The notes below the pieces were generated by a model. The model made no database searches, had not been told where the DNA came from, and worked only from the letters and a program-made list of their open reading frames with translations. Below, one piece after another: positions 32,380 to 44,103 of a DNA stretch of 64,000 nt (within the stretch, counting starts at the first letter, position 1; every line of letters begins with the position of its first letter). The DNA is from Kingdonia uniflora (lineage: Eukaryota > Streptophyta > Magnoliopsida > Ranunculales > Circaeasteraceae). Position numbers and translations under genes: made by a program. Location of the stretch: assembly GCA_014058105.1 (NCBI GenBank), contig JACGCM010002659.1, positions 3,720,001-3,784,000 of the forward strand, read 5' to 3'.

Positions 32380-32725
32380 TGCTCCTAGGAGCATCTGTAG
32401 TCGGCTCCTCAATATTAGCCACCAAATTTGGCTTCATTGGCTTATAAAAGTCAAATATTTTTGTTTACTGCATCGGACTCCTCAAAAAGTACCCGTCAAA
32501 TGCCATATGTCAATTTTTCCATAAAATACTTAACTTTTGGGTAAATTTTGTTTAATTAAATTTGGTTTGGAGAGAAAAAAGAAGAAAAAAGAGTCAAATT
32601 TAATGAACAAATATGACTTTAGGCAATTTGACTTGCATTTGGAGAGTCGGATGCAGGTGTTTTGCAGAGATTTGGTTCTCCAAATTTGACTTTAAGCCTA
32701 GTCGGTTGTAGGTGGATGACTATTT
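32380..32725. repeat. probable MITE with imperfect long inverted repeats
   Basis: The left part GGAGCATCTGTAGTCGGCTC and inner ACTGCATCGGACTCCTC are complementary, with mismatches, to AGAGTCGGATGCAG and AGCCTAGTCGGTTGTAGGTG on the right side. The arms thus fold over most of the 345 bp. No coding capacity; target duplication not resolved. Confidence 0.45.
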
Positions 32726-32814
32726 CCGCACCTCGGTAAAATTTGGAGATAGTTCTACAATTACGGTTACGGAAATATCAAAATTAAGGATAAAAATAAT
32801 CTCGTCGGACTATT

Positions 32815-35243
32815 TCAAGTGTTTTCTATATCCCAAACTTGAAGAGTAATTTGCTCATCGTGGGACAACTTTAAGAGAAGGGATATGTGATCATCATCAA
32901 GAATGGAGTCTGTCGAATTAATGATCCGAAGAGGGCTTGCTAATTGCGCATGTACATATGAATCTGAACCGAATGTTTTTGTTAAGCGTCACGCATGATG
33001 TTCTTCCTTGTTTTTCAAGTATGATGAAAGATCATGACTGGATATGTTATCTTCGCTATGAGCACTTGAACTTCAACGACCTAAAACTTCTTTATCAGAA
33101 GAATATGGTGACGAGAATTTTTCAGATTGATCGACATCCGCAAGTATGTGAATGTTGTATTGTTGGCAAACAACACTGAAATTCATTTCCAAAGGGGAAA
33201 GCATGGAGAGCCAAATCAATACTAGAGTTGGTCCATATCGATATATGTGGGCCAGTTGATCTACGATCCAATGGAAATAAGAGGTATTTTATTACCTTTA
33301 TTGACGATTACAGCTGAAAAACATGAGTCTATTTTTTATAGAAAAATCTTAAGTTTTTTAGTTTTCAAGTTATTTAAGGCCCTTGTTGAGTAGGAAGTAG
33401 GGAGATCTATCAAGATCGAAGCTATCGAGAAGAATAAGACATGGGAGCTGACTAATCTCCCGGATGGATACAAGTCGATCGGTGTGAAGTGGGTATACAA
33501 GACGAAGTTGAATACTGAAGGAAAAGCCAACAAATTGATCCATAATACGATGAAGAAGCTCTAGTTAGCTAAAAAGTCTGAAGAACACCAATTGATTGGG
33601 AAAACAAAGCTTCAATTGCTTAAAAAAACAAAGTAATTACAAGAAAATCACTCCAAAAACCCTAGGCCTCTTTCAGAACTCTTTCTAGATCTAACATAAG
33701 AATACAATGCCTAGCCTTGTCCATTTTTATAAGGGTTACAAGTTTTTAGTTCCAATAGGACTGGGTTACAAGTTCCTAGTCCCAATAGGACTTGCCTAGT
33801 CTTGCCCCTTTTATAAGGGTTACAAGTTTCTAATTACAATAGAACTTGGTTACGAGTTCCTAGTCCCAATAGGACTTGGTTACAAGGCCCTAGTTCCAAT
33901 AGGACTTGCCTAGATCCTCCTGGATCAAAAATACAAGGCAATATTGGTGGCTAAGGGTTATAAACAGCAACAAGGCGTCAACTACGAAGAGGTATTTGCT
34001 CCATTTGTATGATACGATACTATCAGGATGATAATTGCAATAGCAGTACAAAACTCGTGACCTATTTTTTAACTAGATGTGAAGTTAGCATTTTTAAATG
34101 GAGATTTGCAAGAAATCGTGTACGTCGATCAACAACCTTGTTAAGTGCAGAAAAGTAGAAAGAAGAAGGTGTACCGATTGAGGAATACCTTATATGGACT
34201 AAGACATGCACCAAGAGCTTGATATAGTCGTATTGAGGCACACTTCATGAAAGCGGGATTCCATAAGTGTCCGTATGGCACACACTTTTCATGAAAGTTA
34301 GAACCGATGGAAATTTCTAGTAGTGTGCTTATATGTGGACGACTTGATATACACTGGCAACGATCGTACGGTGTTCGAGGATTTCAAGCGATCGATGATG
34401 GCGAAGTTTGAGATGTCAGATCTCAGAATGATGCACTATTTTTTTGTCATAGAAGTAGTTCAGTCTAATGCAGGTGTTTTCATACCACAGAAAAATATGT
34501 TCAGGAGATTTTGGAACGGTTCCAAATAAAGGATTGTAATCTGATGCGCATGCCAGTTGAAGTTGGATTGAAGCTAATGATGGACCCCAAAGGAAAGAAG
34601 GTTGATAACATATTGTATAACAATCTCTTGGGAAGTCTCATGTACTTAATCACGACGAGGCCAGATATTCAGCATGTTGTCAGCCTCATCAGTCGATACA
34701 TGGAGAATCCAACGAAGTTATATTTAAATACTGTAAAGAGGATTTTACGATACTTGAATGACACGACTGGGTTGGGAATATTTTACAAGAAAGGAGAGGC
34801 TATTGATTTAATCAGATATACTGATAACGATTCTGGTAGAGATTCTGATGACAGGAAAATTACCTCTGGGTGTGCTTTTATGTTTGGATCAGAAGCGATT
34901 TCATTATCGTCAAAGAAACAGTTGATTGTTTCTTTATTTACCATAGAAGCAAAGTATATCGCTGCTGCGCCTTGTGTATGTCAAACAATATGGTTACGAA
35001 AATGTTGGTGAAGTAGGGTTTCATCAAAATAGGGAAACTCCTATTTATTGTGACAATAGTTCGATAATCAAATTGTCAAAGAATCCAGTTCAACATGAGA
35101 GAATGAAGCATATTGATGTGCGTTACCATTTCTTACGAAATGTAGTAAAAGATAGGACGATTGATCTTTTTTATTGTAGAAGCGAAGATCAAGTTGCATA
35201 CATTTTCACCAAAGCCGCCATCAGGGCGATCACGCTCGAAGGT
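32815..35243 (+). pseudogene. degenerate Copia gag-pol remnant
   Basis: Order of fragments: Gag-pre-integrase (LRYEHLNFNDLKLLYQKNMV, CECCIVGKQH, 33050-33180), integrase start (LELVHIDICGPVDLRSNGNK, FIDDYS), then a deletion that removes the integrase core. RT follows (NKTWELTNLPDGYKSIGVKW, 33430), interrupted at 33545-33935, continuing KALVAKGYKQQQGVNYEEVF and LCLYVDDLIYTGND (near 34325). RNase H reads YTDNDSGRDSDDRKITSGCA, IYCDNSSIIKLSKNPVQHE and DQVAYIFTKA. Many stops. No LTRs could be assigned on either side. It is a different lineage from the element at 14.5-22 kb. Confidence 0.8.
33545..33940. repeat. insertion with 31-bp tandem repeats inside Copia RT
   Basis: A non-coding insert separates NTEGKANK from KYKALVAKGY. 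It holds about five imperfect units like GGTTACAAGTTCCTAGTCCC followed by AATAGGACTTG at about 33736, 33767, 33817, 33848 and 33879. Possibly part of an LTR or promoter fragment; origin not recognised. Confidence 0.6.
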
Positions 35244-35674
35244 TAGGGATGGCAATGGGGCGAATTTGGTGCAGGAAGTTAATCCCATCTCCATCCCTGC
35301 TTAAGTTCCCCACTCCCATCCCCGCCCCAAAACCCATTTAAGTTAAACGGGGATCCCCATCCCCATTCCTACATTGCAAAACTAAATCTCATCCCCACTC
35401 CCATTTAACTAATAAAGCTATTTTTTCAATAAAAACTCTTTTATATAGGTTTTTATTTATATATTTAAGGATAATATTAATAAACTATTAAAATGGGGCG
35501 GAGCGGGGTAGGTACAGATTTTTGGAGGCAATCCCAAATCCACCCCGCTTACCCGCGAATTTGTATTATACATCCCATACCCACCCTCATACCCGTTTAA
35601 TACATACCAAATTCACCCCGTTCCGGGTGGGGCAGGGCGGATTCCCAAAGGGGTGGGTCAAATTGCCAAACCTA
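35244..35674. mobile_element. non-autonomous hAT-type element
   Basis: Terminal inverted repeats TAGGGATGGCAAT and ATTGCCAAACCTA enclose 431 bp. The 8-bp flanks TCGAAGGT (35236-35243) and TCGAAGGC (35675-35682) differ at one base, the duplication length of hAT elements. The interior is rich in CCCC/GGGG runs near both ends and has no transposase. Confidence 0.85.
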
Positions 35675-35739
35675 TCGAAGGCTTAACAACTCGAGTATGG
35701 ATCATAACTCGTATAATTGAGATTAATGGATTCTGAAAG

Positions 35740-35982
35740 ATTTGGAGGTCCCATTACGCCACTTTCCCAAGTGACGTTGACCTCGACGGTTTGGAAAGTC
35801 ATGATTATTTACATTACTTTTGAAGTGACATTAATAACCACAATAGATGACATTTTGTTCTTGAAGTCACGTGCTTATAGTTTTAAAGTCATATGTAATG
35901 TGACGTAGAAAGTCCATTGATGTTTTAAAGTCATTTAAGATGTGACATAGAAAGTCTACTGAAGGCTACTACGTCATTTAGA
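35740..35982. mobile_element. relic of CACTA subterminal sequence
   Basis: AAGTGACGTTGACCTCGACG and TTTACATTACTTTTGAAGTG closely match the left end of the CACTA element (40895-40950). The GACGT/GTGAC-type motifs repeat every few dozen bases, as is typical for CACTA subterminal regions. No terminal CACTA sequence is present here. Confidence 0.55.
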
Positions 35983-36441
35983 GCATCTCCTAAAGTACCT
36001 CACTCACTTGGTTTCTGAGGTGCCACGCAAGATTTTTGTCCTCCAACAGTACCTCACTTACTTGGTTTTTTAACTCAAAATACAAAGTTGCAACTTGGAA
36101 AGCAAGGTGGAACCTTGTATTTTTACGTCCGATCGGGCATCCAAGTGTTGGGCGCCCGCTTGTTTTATAATTGGGAGCCTAAGGTTTGGGTTCCTAAATA
36201 TTTTTTTTCAAAAAAAATCAAATTGGACGCTTGAGATTTGGGCGCCCAATTGTTTTAAAAAAATCAAATCAAATCGGGCGCCTAATAGTTAGGCGCCTGA
36301 TGAAAAAAAAATTTTAAAAAATGAAACGGGCGCCTAACATTTAGGTGCCTGTTAAAAAAACCAACTGAGGTACTGTTTGATGAAATTGAACCTCACTCAG
36401 TTAGATTTTGGATTTTTTTACTCAACTGAGTGAGGTACTCT
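35983..36441. mobile_element. MITE, Harbinger-like, right end disrupted
   Basis: Left end GAGCATCTCCTAAAGTACCT follows a TTA, and the right end CAACTGAGTGAGGTACTCTT is its imperfect complement. The expected terminal GAGATGCTC is missing because the hAT-type element at 36442 begins there. The interior has tandem GGGCGCC(T/C)AA motifs. Confidence 0.5.
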
Positions 36442-37086
36442 TAGGGCTGGCAATGGGTCGGGTTTGGGGCGGGTGAAGTAATACCATCCTCATACCCGCC
36501 AAATTGCCCTACTCCCAAACTCGCCCCAATACCTAACTTAAATAGGGAATACCCAAATTCGCCCCGAGTACCCGTTTAAGAATCAGAAATCACCTATATA
36601 AAAAAAAAAAACTAAATTAGGTGCACACACAAGAAAAGCTAACAAACATACATAAGAGAATACAAACATTAGATAATTATGAATTAAAACTAGGAAGAAC
36701 TTCATGTTTCTCATAAAAATTAACATAATTAAGTTTTAAAATTATTACTAAACATCACAATAAAATATAGAGTTTCATGTCTTATGTCTTCAAGTTATGA
36801 AGGCAGGACTGCAAGAGAGGTGGAAGTAAAATGTCTTATGTCTTCAGAGTTCAGAAATTAGTATTAGGTTTAACTTGTATGTAAGGGTATTCACATCATA
36901 TCATATATAACTGGGTCGAGTGACAGGGCCCCATTTATTTAAACCTAAAGCCATACCCGCCCCATTAATTAAATGGTTTTTTTAAAACCAAACCCGCCCC
37001 ATACCCGCTATAGTCATACCAAACCCACCTCATTAAGAGTCGGGCGGGGCGGGGCCCCAGTGGGGTGGGTTAAATTGCCAGCCCTA
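36442..37086. mobile_element. second non-autonomous hAT-type element
   Basis: TIRs TAGGGCTGGCAATGGGTCGG and AAATTGCCAGCCCTA, with G/C-rich flanks inside, resemble the element at 35244-35674. The 8 bp on the two sides (GGTACTCT and CATATTTC) do not match, so the flank was altered after insertion, or the neighbouring MITE end was deleted. Confidence 0.72.
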
Positions 37087-37503
37087 CATATTTCTAGTAT
37101 ATCAAACCGGGCATACAGTGAAATATGTCCAATTGCACCCAACCTCTCTAAATGCACCAAAAACTTTGATCCAAAAAAGTAAATTCTTTGTAATTGAACC
37201 TATATAATTGCACAACGTTTGTATTTGCACACCTTTTGGTGTGCCCTAAGGGTGTGCATTTGTCTAGGTTTTACTGTACTTCTGTATAGGAATTGAAAAT
37301 GCCATATGATGCTGGAATTCATGGCCTTTCTAAGTTGCCCAAGTGATCCGAGCAACATAAATAAAATCCGTGCAAGATTGTATTTTTAAAATTTAGAAAC
37401 TTCTTTCTTGATGGTGTTGCTTGACATTGCGCCAAACTCAATCGTCCGTGTGTCGTTCTTAGTAGCGGATATCTGCACTTCTGTAGTTAACATTAGCACC
37501 AAC

Positions 37504-38015
37504 TGTAAGGGCCTAAATTAGTAGCTCGAATGGCCTCTTACACCAAATGTACCTATGACACAAATATAGTAAAAAGATAGTATACATTGACACAAGTTTT
37601 AGTGTAGAAACTTCTGAATAGGTAAAAGCCACGACCTCAGTTTGATGATTTAGTAAAAAGAACTTTATTGCTTAAGACTGATAAATATTGAATATAATTT
37701 GAGATCTTTTGAGCCGAATCCTCCTTCTCTGTTTCTTCTGTCTATAATCCCTTTTATAGGCTTTATCCCCGGTTCGTTGTGTGTCAGCACATTTTCCTGG
37801 ATTGGGGGAATAGTGGAGGTTTTTCCTGTAACTGTTAGTTCGTGGGAGATAGGTGTTCTTGACTCATTCTATTTTACTTAGAGTGTTCGAGCCACGTTCC
37901 TCCTTAGTTCGTGGTCCAGGTGTCAATGTTGATAGGGTTCATGTTATGTATCTTTTGCATGTGCCTAGTATTGTATTAGTTTGTTTTTACTCTAGCTCGT
38001 GGGATAGGTATCTAC
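37504..38015 (-). repeat. LTR of a Retand-type element, minus orientation
   Basis: Plus strand runs TGTAAGGGCCTAAATTAGTA to GGTATCTACA. CTTACACCAAATGTACC, GAATAGGTAAAAGCCACGAC and GTTCGTGGTCCAGGTGTCAA are shared with 31790-32357. On the minus strand the sequence just before the LTR start is GAGATGGGGCGAT, a good polypurine tract, so this is a 3' LTR with internal DNA to its right. Confidence 0.72.
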
Positions 38016-38349
38016 AATCGCCCCATCTCAACTAAAGGCACGGGTGTCTTGAGTTGAGAAGTTCTAATCGAGCTTGGTATTGGAATTTGATTTGGTTTTC
38101 TAACAAGCTGAATGTTGGATTGTTGACATGGAATTCTTCTACGTTAGAATTGTAATTGATTGTTGACTCAACTGATGGATTAAAGTTGACTGTTGTAGTT
38201 CCCAGAAACTGTTTCTTTTAAGGATGATTACATTGGAATTCATTGTCAGCATTGAATGTAATTCTTGCTATGAGTACCTGCCATTATTCTTCTGTAAGTA
38301 TATTATCTTCTTCTTAGATTCTTCTGTAAAGAGTTTTATTGCAAGTACA

Positions 38350-38564
38350 ATGGTGACGACTAAAGGCCAAACCCATGAGCCAGAGTTCTTGCTAAGGTAC
38401 AGGAGTTTTAGCTCTACTACTTTGAGACCCACTCTCTTGAGGATGAGACTCTCATCCATGTTCGTCCTACCAATCACGGTATGATCGATGAGGAGGCTGA
38501 TGATGATTATTATCAAATGGTGCGGCTTCACTACATTGTGACGGGGGAACAACAACGTAGGTGA
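38350..38564 (+). pseudogene. short antisense ORF of a third Retand-type element (frameshifted)
   Basis: Starts MVTTKGQTHEPEFLLRYRSF and, after a 1-bp shift, continues HYETHSLEDETLIHVRPTNH and EEADDDYYQMVRLHYIV before the stop. It lies about 330 bp from the LTR at 37504-38015, antisense to that element. Position and the acidic/aromatic block resemble the ORFs at 8379-8059 and from 57077. Confidence 0.5.
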
Positions 38565-39822
38565 AACATCCATATTTAGAGTTTGTTTCATTTCGCGTCT
38601 AGAATAGGTGTCAGCACTACCTCGTAGTTATTCATCATCAGAGAGTGCACGTAGAGCAACTACAGCTGGACTGGCACTGAACATGTACGTGGGTTTGTAC
38701 CTCTTCGCTTTAAAATACTCAAGCCATTAGTATTTTACAAAAGGCTAAAAAGGAATTATGTTTTTTTTTGAAAAAAATAGGTTTCTGTTAGAACAAACTT
38801 TTTTATGTTAGAATAGACCCTGTTCAAACATTTTACTGACCACTATTTTTTTAAATAGGATCTTTCGTTCTGTTCGAATATAACTTTGTCTGTTTGAATA
38901 GAGTATTTCTCTGTTCCAAGAGACTTCGGGCTTTCAATTTTCTTATAAAAGACATTTTTTTTATTTCCTTTTTCACCTCTTCCAAAACTAACTTTTCTAG
39001 GGCTTGAGATTTTAGAGAGATGAAAGATTTTAACGAGTGATTCAATGAGAAGTAAAACTCATATTGAATCAATCGAAGAGTTTGTAAACCAAAATTCCAA
39101 TTTCAGATCTTGATAGTTTGAGCGATTCAAGCTTAGATGCTTTGACGGTTGATTGAAGCAAGGCGCTGCGAGAGCGATGAATCGATTGCAAAGAGCTTGA
39201 TTAGAAGAGAGGTAACCATGGGATGTGTTTATCGAGTCTACAAGTAATTAAATTATTGTAATTTTATTTCAATAGTGAATTTTTAGTTGTCGGGTGATTC
39301 GGCAGCAACCTATGTGTTTTTCTCGCGAGAAAAGTTTCCTATAAGGTTAAAATTGCTTGTCATTGTGTTTTTGATTTCTTATTGCTTATCATATTAACTT
39401 GAGCTAGGTTAGAGCTAAGCAATTAGTTTCAAGGATTATCGGCCATTTCAATTTTGACCTAAATTACTCGAAATTGGTTAATCCCAATTAGTCAAAAAAT
39501 TTAGTAGAGACGGTCTGCGTCATATTTTGGAGCAGGTGATCTTGGAGGAGGATGAAGCAGTAGGTGTCCTTCCCAAGAAGTGTCGCCGCTGCCCGGGCTG
39601 TCGTGATTAGTTTTTTTTTTTTGAAGAAAAGTATGCTAGTCTATAATAACAGTGGTGGAACAATTGTACTCATATAGGGGTGAAGATAAGAGAGGAAATA
39701 CATATAGTCTCTGACGAGAGAAGGTCAATTTAGGAAATCATATATATGGTGAAACATGGTCATTAGAAACCACATATAGGGGGACCATTCTTCTATGGGG
39801 CCATTATATCAATGCCAAATAC
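38565..39822. other. AT-rich region without recognisable genes
   Basis: Continues for some distance from the third Retand-type fragment, then becomes non-coding. Notable only are T-runs (38761, 39609) and a short segment (GTTCGAATATAACTTTGTCT) repeated imperfectly nearby. I see no coding frame, LTR end or TIR. Confidence 0.5.
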
Positions 39823-40731
39823 TAGGCCTGCTTTTGGATCGGATCGGATCGGAAATGTGCCTAGTCGGAATTTTTCCGATTTTTTTCAGAACTGGAAAAT
39901 CTGTTTCGATTCGATCCAATATTTTTTGAAACTGCATAAATATTTCTGAATCCAGAATATTCGGAAATTTCAGAATTCGGAATAATTTCGAAATATATTT
40001 TCGGAATAATTTTGGAATGTATTTTCAAAATAATTTTGGAATAATTAGGAAAAAAAATTGGAAATCAAACCCAAATCAAGATACTGTTTTACTTGTGATA
40101 TATTGTTGCCAATCGAGAGAGAGAGAGAGAGTCACTTATGAAACTACTGTACAGAGGCAGTGGAGATTTAAAATCAAAGATTCAAAGATTCTTCTTCGAA
40201 TCAAAGTGGGGGCAGTGGAGATGGATACTGGATTTGTACGCCCAAGATTCTTCTTCAAATCAAAGTGAACTGATCTCTAGAGGAATGGACTGCTGATCAG
40301 TAGAGTGGAGGCAGTGGAGAAGAGTCGATGGTGAAGTGGAGGTAGTGGATGAATTTTGATTTTTGGAGAAGAAGAATCGGTGGAGAAAAGTCGGTGGTGA
40401 AGATCAGTGGAGAAGAGTCGGTGGTGGATTTTGGAGGCAGAGGAGTGGAGAATGGAGTCCTAGTTCAGATATAAGTTTAAGTGTTTAACTTATAAATTTT
40501 TGGAATAATCAGATCGGATGAATATTAGGAATATTTTTCAGAATAAATCGAATCAGAATATATTCGGAATTATCGAATCGAAAAATTCAGAACTGCAAAA
40601 TCTGTTCCGATTCCAATCCGAAATTTTTCGGAAAAATTTAGAAATCGGAACTGTAAAATAGTGTTCCAAAATCGGAAAAATCGAATCGAAAATCGAAAAA
40701 ATCGGAAATTCGGACAAAAGTTGCACCCCTA
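39823..40731. mobile_element. non-autonomous hAT-type element, 909 bp
   Basis: A perfect 8-bp duplication CCAAATAC flanks it (39815-39822 and 40732-40739). The ends TAGGCCTGCTTTTGG and CAAAAGTTGCACCCCTA are imperfect inverted repeats. Both ends carry many GGATCGG/CGGAATTTTTCCGA-type motifs; the middle has a (GA)n run at about 40117-40130 and no transposase. Confidence 0.9.
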
Positions 40732-41563
40732 CCAAATACACATATACCCTCCATTTTACAACAGACTACAACAAAATAAGTATTTAGAATTAACAATAAA
40801 AAACAAACGACCCCTAACGGCACTACAACAAATATGGGTTTCAACTCACTAAAAAATGACGTTGAAGAGCAATAACGTCATTTTCTCAAGTGACATTGAC
40901 CTCGATGACGTGGAAAGTTGTGAATATTTACATCACTTCTGAAGTGCCTTAGAAAGTCCAGAAGGCAACCATGTTATTTATAAAATGACATTAATACTTG
41001 TCCAATTTTTTTTATTTTTTTTTATTAACACCTCCCTCCCCAAATCCTCTCTCCTTTTCCCTCCCTCCCAGCTCATCTCTCCTTTCCACTCCTTGATTTC
41101 CTCCCCATCTCACTCTCCTGCACATCTGAATTTAATATGAACAAAACTACCATTCCATAAAAAAATGCACCATTTAAGCAAATAAATTAACATAAAATTT
41201 TTTGCAATGTCGATTATATCCATGTTACACTTTCAATTCAGGATTATTAAGGGAAAAAATATTTACAAGGGGCGATCCCGACAAACTTCTCACATAGTTC
41301 CTCTTGCATCCATTAGATTTTCAAACCTGTAAGAATAAATAATTAATGATTCATTAGTTTAATACACAAAAACCTTAAATTCCAATAAACAACGTGAGGC
41401 ATGCTTGAACCGAACTTTGAAGTGAGCAAAAGTACTGAGATTATATGCAACAAAATATAGTTTGTAGTGGCATTCAAATGCAATATGTCAGAGTTTGAAT
41501 TCTAATCAGATGTAAAAACTAATGATGTTATACAAAGAAGAGAAATGGGACCTACTATCAAAC

Positions 41564-43673
41564 CTCACTCAAAAGGTCGAACTTCACTAACTGATTAACA
41601 ATGTCACTCACCTATAACAAAAAGAAGAGATAATTTATCAAAAGTGAACAGAAATGTGGAGATAATCTGCATTTGCTAAAGAAAATGCATCAAAGATGGA
41701 TCATATGTGCACTTATTTCTTTCATGTTGTGGAGGTATGATAAACCCAATTATATTCAATATGAGATTTCTCCCATTAATGACAGGCGAAAATCTAGGAC
41801 ACCCAAGGGCATATTCCCGGGGGGGGGGGGGGTCCGGTACTCCCAAAAATAAAATAGTAACAGCCAGGTCCCAGCTCCATCCAAGCCCAATTAAGTTGAA
41901 GCTCAGCTCCACAAAGTAATACCTCTTCATTAAGTCCGACTATTTGGCTCTCTCCCGACTCATCTCTCTTATTCAAATAAACACCTCCTGGCTCCTGATA
42001 ATCCTTATCACTCTCTTCATCAAAAACAAATATTCAACCCTCTTCAGAAGTTATTTCATCTCAGCTGAAAAAGAAACAGTTTATTCAACCCTTAATAGCT
42101 CCCAGATGTTTCGTTTTCAAACCATCATCGTGGATGACTACGACATAACCACCGATAGGAAGTAAACTACTCCAAATTTGATCTTATAGAGTTGTCATTT
42201 GCCAAAATAGTTTATTTATGATGTTAATTGCAAGCGTAGCATTCGAAATTCCATGAATTTGGGGGTTGCATTTGATCCATGAATTTCGAAATACCTTTTT
42301 TTTTTTTTTTCGGGGGCTCCGCCCCGAACCCTTGGCACCCCCACTCCTAAATCTCTAGCTCCGCCCCTGAGGACACCCACTATGTATTAGTTGTATAAAA
42401 TGTCCCCTTTCATATAGGAGGGGAAGGGAATATAGTTTTTTCATCAATCTTTAATGGGAGAAAGGCGGTTATGATTATCACTTATGGTTGAATATGATAA
42501 GAGGATGATGCATAATGGCCCCAAAATATGGTAAGGTATTTCCAAATGTCTCTAGATTTTGATGAAGCGAAAATTGCTAAATGAGATAGGTAAAACTTAC
42601 AGTATCAACTGGAATTGAAAATCCGACACCAGATGATCCACCAGATGGAAAATATATCTCTGTATTAATGCCAATTAAGTTTCCTAAACTGTCTAGGAGA
42701 GGCCCTCCACTGTTACCAGGGTTTATGGCTGCATCTGTCTGTATCATGTCTTGGATTGGACTCCCCGTAGCAGCTGAGTTGATTTCTCTGTGAAGACCAC
42801 TGCAAATAACATACAAAATGTAGAATTAAATCTAAAATACATTATCTTAACATTATTGAGAAGTAAGAGTACATTAGCAATAATAATAACAACAACAATG
42901 CCAAAAAAAAATAGTTCGTATAAAAGAGTTTGACTACAATCATGAAGAGGTCAGCAGATAGTAAAATAAGATAACTAAACTACTTCCTCACCTGATTACA
43001 CCAGTTGTAAGTATGTGGTCAAGGCCCAACTGCAAATTCGGAGACAAAGAAAACCCCAACAGTTAGCAATGATGAATAGACAATTCAAAGAAATGCATAA
43101 TATCAATGAAGCAACCATTTATAGGAGTGTAAATGTGTTTATGTTTTTCTATTTTTTGCAGATATCGACATCTTATTAATATTGTCTTATAACAATTTTT
43201 TAAGCTAATTTTCTTCAATATAATGATCCAAAATACACGATAGTTTCGTAGAAACTATTTTTGATTAATTCTGAAACATCAGTTCTTTAAACTCATGTTG
43301 AGCCCTAACAATACTTGGCAATAATAAAAGAGACTGAAAGAAAATAAATAGAATCAAATTTTAACATTGACGAAATCCCAAGAGGTAAGTGGTCCATGGA
43401 CATAGATACAATGGATACTAGCCCATGAAACAAACTAACAAAATATTTACCAAAAAGAAAGAAAATTAGAATTTAACTATGTAAGCCATTAGTCTTACTC
43501 ACCGGATTTCATATGGCATATACTTTCTAACCAAAAAGCAAGTCTGCAGAGACACCAACAGGTGGGTCTCAATTTGCTGCTCGGTGCCTCAACACATAAC
43601 ACAACAACATCCTTATCTTGATCAAATCCGACAACCTTAACTTCATAAGTTGACTGATCAGCAAGAGTCGCAC
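41564..43673 (-). pseudogene. DEG1: captured DEG1 (chloroplast Deg/HtrA protease) fragment
   Basis: Four exons are visible: 43673-43503 (TLADQSTYEVKVVGFDQDKD), 43029-42992 (LGLDHILTTGVI), 42799-42601 ([47 protein letters not shown]) and 41611-41564 (SDIVNQLVKF). This is the protease domain of plant DEG1, a thylakoid-lumen serine protease. The catalytic Asp region and GNSGG Ser are present; the His exon and PDZ domain are not. Exon 1 here has two in-frame stops (FG/stop, AI/stop) and a 1-bp shift near LRPT. A chromovirus sits exactly at its 5' end. Introns are kept, so it was acquired as genomic DNA. Confidence 0.85.
41806..42369. mobile_element. 564-bp insertion with 10-bp direct repeats
   Basis: AGGACACCCA flanks it exactly (41796-41805 and 42370-42379). 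It begins with a run of 13 G after ATTCCC and ends CTAGCTCCGCCCCTG, whose complement CAGGGGCGGAGCTAG is a common plant transposon end. A 16-T run is at about 42297. Inverted repeats between the ends are poor, so a Mutator-like element (9-bp TSD plus one chance base) is only the best guess. It lies in an intron of the captured DEG1 fragment. Confidence 0.6.
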
Positions 43674-44092
43674 TGACACGGAACAACTTAAAATCAAGCT
43701 TGGCACGTGCGGCACTAGAGACACTTGTCCCAAGTAAGCCTAATTACTCTTCTCTATCAATTATTTAGCAACACAACATCGCAAAGCATCACATAATCTC
43801 AACGCATCACAAACACTGAACAAATGGTCTTTGAAGGCATCATTTCATTCAAATATCAACAACTATTACAAAGCACTATTACAAGCTTAAATTATTTCTC
43901 GGGTGTATCGGATACTAGTCCTCTACATATATAGGAAATAGGAAAACAACTAAGTTCTAAAAGGAAACATCAAAAGTGGAGACGAAGCGTACTCCCCTAT
44001 TTTCCTAAGCTAACCTTTACAAAAATAAATGAAAATTTGTACAAAGCTCTTTTACAACCTAAGGATACTATATACAAAGCCTGAGCGTCACA
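43674..44092 (-). repeat. 3' LTR of the chromovirus
   Basis: 419 bp; outer flank CGCAC at 43669-43673. Ends GAGCGTCACA at the inner edge next to the polypurine tract. Confidence 0.93.
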
Positions 44093-44103
44093 CTCTCTCC
44101 TAC

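Noticed and set aside
42577..43686. A functional DEG1 host gene
   Set aside because: Exon 1 has two in-frame stops and a frameshift, the His-bearing exon and PDZ domain are absent, and the exons lie between CACTA ends.
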